Source: Erythrobacter sp. EC-HK427
GTDB lineage: Bacteria > Pseudomonadota > Alphaproteobacteria > Sphingomonadales > Sphingomonadaceae
DNA: 64,000 nucleotides
NCBI RefSeq assembly: GCF_902498745.1
Contig: NZ_LR701479.1
Span: 2,256,881 to 2,320,880 of the forward strand
Direction of reading: 5' to 3'
Below are positions 56,125-64,000 of the stretch, piece after piece (position 1 is the first letter of the stretch; every line of letters begins with the position of its first letter). The position numbers and the translations under genes were made by a program. The notes beneath the pieces were generated by a model. The model was not told the origin of the DNA and searched no databases. It saw only the letters and a list, made by a program, of their open reading frames with translations.

Positions 56125-57069
56125 ATGGAATCCATTCTCGACATTCGCGGTCTCGAAAAGACCTATTCCGGCGGAGTACAGGCGCTCAGGGGCGTTGATC
56201 TGGCGATCCGCAAGGGCGAGATTTTCGCGTTGCTCGGCCCCAATGGTGCGGGCAAAACCACGCTGATCGGCGCGGTGTGCGGGCTTGTTCGGCCTACGGG
56301 CGGGACGATGCACGCATTCGGGCTCGATATCGCCAAGCACTGGAAGACCGCGCGTCGGCGCATCGGACTGGTGCCGCAGGAACTCAGCTTCGACATGTTT
56401 GATACGGTGATCCGGCAGGTGCGCTATTCGCGCGGAATGTTCGGCTGCCCGCCGGACGAGGCGAAGGTGGAGGAGATCCTCAGAAGCCTCAGCCTGTGGG
56501 ACAAGCGCGATGCGCAGATCCGCCAGCTATCGGGCGGGATGAAGCGGCGGGTGATGATCGCCAAGGCGCTGAGCCACGATCCAGAACTGCTATTTCTCGA
56601 CGAGCCGACGGCGGGCGTCGATGTGGAATTGCGCCGCGATATGTGGCGGCAGATCGACGCGCTGCGCGCGCGCGGCGTGACGATCATTCTCACCACCCAC
56701 TATATCGAAGAAGCCGAGGAAATGGCCGACCGTGTGGGTGTCATCAATGCAGGCGAAATCCTGCTGGTGGATGACAAAGACGCGATGATGGCGCAGCTCG
56801 GCCGCACCGAAGCGCATTTCGAACTGGCCGAGGCGATGGCGGAAGTGCCAACGAGCCTCTCCGCCTATCCGCTGCATCTGGAAAAGGATGGCCAAAGCCT
56901 CGTCTATCGCGGCGGCGACGGGACAGGGAAGGGCAAACGCGAAATCGCAGAACTGGCGCAGGAACTCACCCGCCAGGGCATCGGCTTTACCGGCCTCGAT
57001 ACCCGCGAAAGCACGCTGGAGGATATTTTCGTCGATCTTGTCCACCAGCGCGAAGAGGAGGCGGCGTGA
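56125..57069 (+). CDS. ABC-2 type exporter ATP-binding protein
   Basis: 314 residues. Walker A GPNGAGKT (38-45), Q-loop GLVPQELSFD, signature QLSGGMKRRVMIAKALS, Walker B LLFLDEPTAGVDVE and the H-loop TTHYIEEAEEM. A C-terminal domain of about 90 residues follows, as in DrrA/YadG-type exporters. It pairs with the permease gene that overlaps its end by 4 bases. The substrate is not evident; YadGH-like transporters of the envelope are the closest in form. Confidence 0.9.
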   Translation: MESILDIRGLEKTYSGGVQALRGVDLAIRKGEIFALLGPNGAGKTTLIGAVCGLVRPTGGTMHAFGLDIAKHWKTARRRIGLVPQELSFDMFDTVIRQVRYSRGMFGCPPDEAKVEEILRSLSLWDKRDAQIRQLSGGMKRRVMIAKALSHDPELLFLDEPTAGVDVELRRDMWRQIDALRARGVTIILTTHYIEEAEEMADRVGVINAGEILLVDDKDAMMAQLGRTEAHFELAEAMAEVPTSLSAYPLHLEKDGQSLVYRGGDGTGKGKREIAELAQELTRQGIGFTGLDTRESTLEDIFVDLVHQREEEAA

Positions 57070-57836
57070 TGCATCTCAACCTGCGCGGCGCCTACGCCAT
57101 CTTCAAGAACGAGCTGATGCGGATGTTCCGCACTGCTTTCGGCTCGATCCTCTCACCGGTGATCACCACCTCGCTCTATCTCGTCGTGTTCGGCGCGGCG
57201 ATGGGGCGGCAGGTGGAGACGACCGCAGGCGTACCCTACGGTGCCTTTATCGTGCCCGGCCTGCTGATGCTCACCCTGCTCAGCGAAAGCACCAGCAATG
57301 CGAGTTTCGGGATCTATATGCCCAAATTCACCGGCGCGATTTACGAGCTGCTCTCCGCACCCGTCGGCGTGGTCGAAACGCTGATCGGCTTTGTCGGCGC
57401 GGCGGCGGTGAAGTCTTTGATCCTTGCCGCGATCATTCTGGGAACGGCGGCGCTGATTATCGATTACCAGATCGCCTATCCAGTGCTGGCCTTCTTCTAT
57501 ATCCTGCTGGTGGCGGCGACCTTTTCGCTGCTAGGCTTTATCATCGGGCTGTGGGCGAACAGTTTCGAGAAGCTGCAAATCGTGCCGCTGCTGGTGCTGA
57601 CCCCGCTCACCTTCCTTGGCGGCACGTTCTACACGCTCGAAATGCTGCCCGAGCCGTGGCGCACGATCTCGCTCGTCAATCCGGTGGTTTATCTGGTGAA
57701 CGGGCTGCGCTGGACGTTCATTGGCGAATCCGACCTGCCCATCGCGGTATCGCTGGGGGCGACGCTGGCGTTCTTGCTGGTTTGCGTCGGGATTATCGCG
57801 TGGATATTCAAGACAGGCTGGCGTCTGCGCGAATGA
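57066..57836 (+). CDS. ABC-2 type exporter permease
   Basis: 256 residues, six helices, ABC-2 family. Marks are YGAFIVPGLLMLTLLSESTSNASFGIY, the conserved mid-region LLGFIIGLWANSFEKLQIVPLLVLTPLTFLGGTFY, and NPVVYLVNGLRWTFIGESD. GTG at 57066 overlaps the ATP-binding gene; the ATG right after it is equally possible. It forms an exporter with the preceding ATPase. Confidence 0.9.
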   Translation: MMHLNLRGAYAIFKNELMRMFRTAFGSILSPVITTSLYLVVFGAAMGRQVETTAGVPYGAFIVPGLLMLTLLSESTSNASFGIYMPKFTGAIYELLSAPVGVVETLIGFVGAAAVKSLILAAIILGTAALIIDYQIAYPVLAFFYILLVAATFSLLGFIIGLWANSFEKLQIVPLLVLTPLTFLGGTFYTLEMLPEPWRTISLVNPVVYLVNGLRWTFIGESDLPIAVSLGATLAFLLVCVGIIAWIFKTGWRLRE

Positions 57837-57854
57837 GGCGTTAGCAGGCGCGGC

Positions 57855-59940
<2,086 letters not shown>

Positions 59941-59946
59941 CGCCTA

Positions 59947-60249
59947 ATGCCAAAACTGCCCGAAGACTGTTCCACAATGCCCGAAGTGCGCGAGGGCGTG
60001 GATGCGACCGACCGCGAGCTGGTGGCGCTGCTCGCTCGGCGGTTCGGCTATATGCGCGCGGCGGCCCGCATCAAGCCGAGCCGCGATGTGGTGCGCGACG
60101 AGGAACGCAAAGCGGCGGTGATCGCGGCGGCACAGGCAGAAGCGCGCGCAGCAGGCCTTCCCGAAGCCGTGATCGGCGAAATCTGGGAAGTGCTGGTCGA
60201 AGGCTCGATTGCTTACGAATTTGACGAGTGGGATCGGGTTCGGACGTAA
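59947..60249 (+). CDS. Chorismate mutase, AroQ class
   Basis: 100 residues, all helical. Matching segments are VREGVDATDRELVALLARRFGYMRAAARIK and DEERKAAVIAAAQAEARAAGLP with EIWEVLVEGSIAYE, the standard AroQ three-helix pattern, close to PchB-like monofunctional mutases. It converts chorismate to prephenate for Phe and Tyr. It lies 6 bases after tgt. A palindromic repeat and the rpsD terminator follow. Confidence 0.85.
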   Translation: MPKLPEDCSTMPEVREGVDATDRELVALLARRFGYMRAAARIKPSRDVVRDEERKAAVIAAAQAEARAAGLPEAVIGEIWEVLVEGSIAYEFDEWDRVRT

Positions 60250-60265
60250 TTTCCGGCGTCGAACA

Positions 60266-60344
60266 CCTACCCCGCTGCGACTAGTTCACTACGTTCACAA
60301 GTCTCGCTGCCCCTCCCTCAAGGGAGCGGCAGCGAGACTTGCGA
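60266..60344. repeat. CCCTCC-type palindromic intergenic repeat, copy 2
   Basis: Shares ACCCCGCTGCGACTAG exactly and the next 19-base core at 18 of 19 positions with the repeat between ilvN and ilvB. The 12-13 bases between the two cores differ. Here the right part makes a perfect 14-bp inverted repeat (60298-60311 with 60328-60341) with a smaller hairpin in its loop. Confidence 0.75.
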
Positions 60345-60368
60345 TGCCAATTTTGCGCACCCCACAAA

Positions 60369-60406
60369 CGAAAAGGGCGGCCCCGCAGGACCGCCCCTTT
60401 TTGTCG
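60369..60406 (-). terminator. Intrinsic terminator after rpsD
   Basis: GGGCGGTCC pairs with GGCCGCCC around a short loop, with AAAA/TTTT tracts on both sides, 15 bases after the rpsD stop. The symmetrical tracts make it able to end both rpsD and the convergent chorismate mutase transcript. Confidence 0.88.
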
Positions 60407-60420
60407 CAACACCCGAAGGA

Positions 60421-61035
60421 TTAGCGCGAGTAGAACTCGACCACCAGGTTCGGTTCCATCGTCACCGGATAGGGCACCTCGTCCAGCGTGGGCACGCGGA
60501 TGAAGTTCACCTTGTCATTGCCATCCACCGAAACGTAGTCGGGGATGTCACGCTCGGGCAGGCTCTGCGCTTCGATGACCAGTGCCATTTCCTTGGCCTT
60601 GTCGCCCAGCGAGATCACATCGTCCACATCGCAGCGACGCGAGGCAACGTTGCACTTCACGCCGTTCACCTTGATGTGGCCGTGGCTGACGAGCTGGCGC
60701 GCGGCGAAGATCGTCGGCGCGAACTTGGCGCGGTACACAATCATGTCGAGGCGGCGTTCCAGCAGGCCGATCAGGTTCTGGCCGGTGTCGCCCTTCATGC
60801 GGCTGGCCGCCTTGTAGGTTGCCTTGAACTGCTTTTCGGTGACGTCGCCGTAATAGCCCTTCAGCTTCTGCTTGGCGCGCAGCTGCAGGCCGAAGTCCGA
60901 CATCTTGCCCTTGCGACGCTGGCCATGCTGGCCGGGGCCGTAGGAACGCTTGTTCACCGGGGAATTGGGACGACCCCAGATGTTTTCGCCCATCCGGCGG
61001 TCGAGTTTGTGCTTGGCGCTGGTGCGCTTCGTCAT
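60421..61035 (-). CDS. rpsD: 30S ribosomal protein S4
   Basis: 204 residues. Typical segments are [36 protein letters not shown] and the S4 RNA-binding domain [33 protein letters not shown]. It nucleates assembly of the small subunit body. It lacks zinc-binding cysteines at the N-terminus. It stands alone here, as in other alphaproteobacteria. Confidence 0.97.
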   Translation of the reverse strand: MTKRTSAKHKLDRRMGENIWGRPNSPVNKRSYGPGQHGQRRKGKMSDFGLQLRAKQKLKGYYGDVTEKQFKATYKAASRMKGDTGQNLIGLLERRLDMIVYRAKFAPTIFAARQLVSHGHIKVNGVKCNVASRRCDVDDVISLGDKAKEMALVIEAQSLPERDIPDYVSVDGNDKVNFIRVPTLDEVPYPVTMEPNLVVEFYSR

Positions 61036-61205
61036 GAGACGTATCCTTCAATTTGCTGGGCCACCCCGATGGCAGCCATTCAACCCGGCATCGCACCGCC
61101 TGACCTGCTGCCAGACGCGGCTACCGCTTCACCGGGGTGCGGAGCCAATTTGTCGCGAGGTCGCGCAATTAGCGGCGCGGGCGCGGAAGTCAAGCGGGAA
61201 GCGGA

Positions 61206-61937
61206 TCAATCATCGCCGCGCGGTTGCCGCGCAAGCGTCGTCAGCACCCCGCGCAGGGTGCGCACTTCCAGATGGTTCCAGCCGGGCTTGGTGAGCACCC
61301 CGCGCAAGGTGCGCCGCGTGGTCTCTGCACGGGCTTCGGGGAAGAAATAGTCGCGGGGTTCGAGCATCCGCTCCAGATGCGCGATCAGGCCCTCCAACTC
61401 TCCCTGCGGGGCAGGGGGCAGGAGCTCATCCCGCGTCGGCATGGCCAGATCGGCATTCTTGGACAGCTCATACGCCACCAGAATTACCGCTTGCGCTAGA
61501 TTGAGCGAGCCGAATTCGGGATTGATCGGCGCGGTCACAATGGTGCGGGCCAGCGCCACGTCGTCGGTCTCCAGTCCCGACCGCTCCGGCCCGAACAGGA
61601 AGGCGCTGCGCCCGGCCTGCTGCGGCACTTCGCGTGCCGCCTGTTCGGGGGTCAGCACGGGCTTGGTCACGCCGCGCTTGCGCACCGTGGTAGCGTAGAC
61701 GTGCGCGCAATCGGCCACCGCCTCTGCCGTGGTGTCGAAGACCTGCGCCTGTTCGAGCACGATATCCGCGCCCGAGGCTGCGGGCCCGGCGGACGGATTG
61801 GGCCAGCCATCGCGCGGGGCAACGATGCGCATTTCGGTCAGCCCGAAATTGAGCATGGCGCGCGCGGCCTTGCCGATATTCTCACCCAGTTGTGGGCGGA
61901 CAAGCACAATGACGGGTGGCTCAGCTTCCAGCGGCAT
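61206..61937 (-). CDS. TrmJ-like tRNA/rRNA methyltransferase (SPOUT)
   Basis: 243 residues, SpoU/TrmH fold. Motif 1 [37 protein letters not shown] and motifs 2-3 [46 protein letters not shown] form the knotted SAM site. It most resembles TrmJ (2'-O-methylation of tRNA position 32). The last part carries [26 protein letters not shown], a pattern normal for the family. The start at 61937 overlaps nrdR by 17 bases. Confidence 0.88.
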   Translation of the reverse strand: MPLEAEPPVIVLVRPQLGENIGKAARAMLNFGLTEMRIVAPRDGWPNPSAGPAASGADIVLEQAQVFDTTAEAVADCAHVYATTVRKRGVTKPVLTPEQAAREVPQQAGRSAFLFGPERSGLETDDVALARTIVTAPINPEFGSLNLAQAVILVAYELSKNADLAMPTRDELLPPAPQGELEGLIAHLERMLEPRDYFFPEARAETTRRTLRGVLTKPGWNHLEVRTLRGVLTTLARQPRGDD

Positions 61938-62412
61938 CGCGCCCACCGGCTTCTTCCACGGCGCTGGCAAAGTCCTGGAAATCCTTCGCCTCGCTGAAAT
62001 CGCGATAGACGCTGGCGAAGCGGATATAGGCGACACTGTCCAATTGCCGCAGCCCGTCCATCACCATCTGCCCGATGCGTTCGGAAGCGATTTCGCTTTC
62101 ACCGGCGGTTTCCACCTGCCGCTGGATTCCCGAGACGAGTTGGTCGATCCGCTCCTGCTCGATCCCGCGTTTGCGAACAGCGAGCGCGACCGATTGTTCG
62201 ATCTTGGAGCGGTCAAAAGCCTCGCGCCGCACTTCGCCGCCATCGCTGCCCGATTTGACGACCGTCACCTCGCGTAGTTGCACCCGCTCGAACGTGGTGA
62301 AACGCGCGCCGCACCCCTCGCACTGGCGACGGCGTCGGATCGAGGTGTTGTCTTCGGTCGGGCGCGAATCTTTGACCTGGCTGTTATCATGCGCGCAAAA
62401 GGGGCACCGCAT
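61921..62412 (-). CDS. nrdR: Transcriptional repressor NrdR
   Basis: 163 residues. A zinc ribbon ([10 protein letters not shown] and [14 protein letters not shown]) is followed by an ATP-cone ([32 protein letters not shown]) and a C-terminal [17 protein letters not shown]. It represses ribonucleotide reductase genes according to ATP/dATP levels. No NrdR box pair is seen in its own promoter. In alphaproteobacteria nrdR usually follows glyA, as here. Confidence 0.96.
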   Translation of the reverse strand: MRCPFCAHDNSQVKDSRPTEDNTSIRRRRQCEGCGARFTTFERVQLREVTVVKSGSDGGEVRREAFDRSKIEQSVALAVRKRGIEQERIDQLVSGIQRQVETAGESEIASERIGQMVMDGLRQLDSVAYIRFASVYRDFSEAKDFQDFASAVEEAGGRDAAGS

Positions 62413-62418
62413 GAACGC

Positions 62419-62655
62419 TTACGGTCTGACCCGCTTGTAGAGCATGAAGCCCGCGCCCACGACCAAGCCGATGGGCCAGGTGACAATCGGCAGAAGGCCC
62501 GCCGCAACCGCGCCGACGGCAGCGCCGACAGCCACCGGCTTGACCGACGGATGCGAGAGACCCTCGCGCCCCATCGCTTTGGCTTCCTCCACCGCATCCT
62601 TCAGGATGAAGCGGTCAATATCATTATCGTCTCTGCGACGCGGATCGTTCGTCAT
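62419..62655 (-). CDS. Small membrane protein between glyA and nrdR
   Basis: 78 residues. An acidic, polar N-terminus (MTNDPRRRDDNDIDRFILKD) is followed by an Ala/Val/Gly-rich hydrophobic region (SVKPVAVGAAVGAVAAGLLPIVTWPIGLVVGAGFMLYKRVRP) that fits two short helices. It lies 5 bases after the glyA stop and 6 before nrdR, so it is part of the operon. I know of no assigned function. Confidence 0.75.
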   Translation of the reverse strand: MTNDPRRRDDNDIDRFILKDAVEEAKAMGREGLSHPSVKPVAVGAAVGAVAAGLLPIVTWPIGLVVGAGFMLYKRVRP

Positions 62656-62660
62656 CTCTC

Positions 62661-63968
62661 TTACATTCCCGGATAGACGGGGAAATTCGCGCACAATTCG
62701 CCAACTTCGCGGCGAATGCGCTCTTCCACCTGTGCGTCACCATCTTCGCCGTTGCGACTCATCCCTTCGACGACCTGACAGATCATAGCACCGATCTTGC
62801 GGAACTCGGCAGGGCCAAATCCGCGCGTTGTGCCCGCAGGCGTGCCAAGGCGGATGCCGCTCGTCACAAACGGGCTGCGCATGTCGAAGGGGATGCCGTT
62901 CTTATTGCAAGTGAGATAGGCGCGGTCGAGGCCCTTCTCCGCCGCCTTGCCGGTCACATCCATCGCAGTCAGGTCAACCAGCATAGAGTGGTTGTCGGTG
63001 CCGCCCGAAACAATGCGCAGACCATTTTCCTCAATGCTGGCAGCCAGCGCGCGGGCGTTTTCGACCACCGCGTGGGCATAGAGCTTGAAATCCGGCTGCA
63101 GCGCCTCGGCAAAGGCTACGGCTTTGGCGGCGACGATATGCATCAGCGGGCCGCCCTGCATTCCCGGGAAGACCGCCATGTTGAAAGGCTTGGTAAACTT
63201 TTCGTCATTCCACAGGATGATCCCCGAACGCGGGCCGCGCAGGCTCTTATGCGTAGTGGAGGTCACCACATCAGCATGGGGAAAGGGCGAGGGGTGCGCG
63301 CCGCCAGCCACCAGACCGGAAATGTGGCTCATATCCACCATCAGGATCGCGCCGACTTCATCCGCCACCTTGCGGAAGGCTGCCCAGTCCCAGATGCGGC
63401 TGTAGGCGGTGCCACCGGCGATGATGAGCTTGGGCTTGTGCTCTTTCGCGGTCGCCATCACCGTGTCCATGTCGATCGTCTCGCTATCCTTGTCGACCCC
63501 GTAGGCGACCGGATTGAACCACTTGCCGCTCATATTGACCGGCGAGCCATGCGTCAGGTGGCCGCCCGAATTGAGATCGAGCCCCATAAAGGTATCGCCC
63601 GGCTGGAGCAGGGCGAGGAACACCGCCTGGTTCATCTGCGAACCGGAGTTGGGCTGCACATTGGCGAAATTGCAGCCGAACAGCTTGCACACACGTTCGA
63701 TGGCCAGCGTTTCCACCACGTCCGCATAGTCGCAGCCGCCGTAATAGCGCTTGCCCGGATAGCCCTCGGCATATTTGTTGGTGAACACGCTGCCCGCGGC
63801 TTCGAGCACGGCTTTGGAAGCGATGTTCTCGCTCGCGATCAGTTCGATCTTGTCGCGCTGGCGGGCGAGTTCCTTGTTGATCGCTGCAGCGATATCGGGA
63901 TCAGCCTCGGCCAGGCTGTCGCTCCAGAAGCGGGACATATCGGGCGTGATGATTTCTTGGGTAGCCAT
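62661..63968 (-). CDS. glyA: Serine hydroxymethyltransferase
   Basis: 435 residues. It interconverts serine and glycine and charges tetrahydrofolate. PLP-enzyme marks: [78 protein letters not shown] with the PLP lysine in [10 protein letters not shown], and a C-terminal [17 protein letters not shown]. The ATG at 63968 gives [11 protein letters not shown]; the frame continues to 63998. It begins the glyA-small membrane protein-nrdR-trmJ-like operon. Confidence 0.97.
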   Translation of the reverse strand: MATQEIITPDMSRFWSDSLAEADPDIAAAINKELARQRDKIELIASENIASKAVLEAAGSVFTNKYAEGYPGKRYYGGCDYADVVETLAIERVCKLFGCNFANVQPNSGSQMNQAVFLALLQPGDTFMGLDLNSGGHLTHGSPVNMSGKWFNPVAYGVDKDSETIDMDTVMATAKEHKPKLIIAGGTAYSRIWDWAAFRKVADEVGAILMVDMSHISGLVAGGAHPSPFPHADVVTSTTHKSLRGPRSGIILWNDEKFTKPFNMAVFPGMQGGPLMHIVAAKAVAFAEALQPDFKLYAHAVVENARALAASIEENGLRIVSGGTDNHSMLVDLTAMDVTGKAAEKGLDRAYLTCNKNGIPFDMRSPFVTSGIRLGTPAGTTRGFGPAEFRKIGAMICQVVEGMSRNGEDGDAQVEERIRREVGELCANFPVYPGM

Positions 63969-64000
63969 AGGGGGTTCCGTTTCAGGAGAGCTTGTCAACG

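Noticed and set aside
61250-61330. Tandem duplication of RTLRGVLT in the TrmJ-like protein
   Set aside because: TrmJ-type proteins normally have two such segments at the C-terminus, so this is a family trait.

Overview
The window is a dense, high-GC alphaproteobacterial chromosome segment. Several traits point to Sphingomonadales and most likely the Erythrobacteraceae: an XrtA/PEP-CTERM type glycosyltransferase with PrsK and PrsR, a split imuA-imuB / dnaE2 SOS mutagenesis cassette with the alphaproteobacterial direct-repeat LexA box, class I fructose-bisphosphate aldolase, a pho locus with its own porin, and many GTG starts with stop/start overlaps. The assignment is an inference from gene content; no rRNA is present. 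About 95 percent of the window is coding. There is no prophage, integrase, transposase or CRISPR array.

Layout. 1-6.9 kb: a 2OG-Fe(II) oxygenase end, a lipoprotein, fda-thiE-ydcF-like, efp-suhB, tRNA-Leu and an SLC13 transporter. 7.6-12.5 kb: an exopolysaccharide glycosyltransferase followed by the PrsK/PrsR sensor kinase and sigma-54 activator. 12.5-17 kb: transporters, a DUF475 membrane protein and panB. 17-23.8 kb: LexA-controlled imuA-imuB and dnaE2. 25-33.8 kb, all minus strand: phoR, porin, pstSCAB, phoU, phoB, with three candidate PHO boxes. 33.9-39 kb: tRNA-Glu, recJ, a DUF4261-like protein, an AHH-type nuclease and a hybrid histidine kinase. 39-46.2 kb: branched-chain amino acid genes leuA, ilvC, ilvN, ilvB with a probable leucine leader peptide in front of leuA. 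46.4-64 kb: housekeeping genes (miaA, serB, purL, xseB-ispA-coaD, queA, tgt, rpsD, trmJ-like, nrdR, glyA) with an ABC exporter, a lipase and outer-membrane proteins between them.

The most unusual structure is in dnaE2. Its reading frame contains two blocks of palindromic repeat DNA (about 190 and 250 bp) built from perfect 29-31 bp inverted repeats with an 8-nt internal period. In the second block one palindrome is nested inside another. Both blocks are multiples of three without stop codons, so the polymerase is predicted to carry about 65 and 83 extra low-complexity residues. A second, CCCTCC-rich repeat family sits between genes at 44.4, 53.3 and 60.3 kb. Other points worth checking are the 15-codon Leu-rich leader upstream of leuA, the Asp-to-Glu change in the thiamine-diphosphate motif of IlvB, and the head-to-head miaA/serB pair whose start codons overlap.
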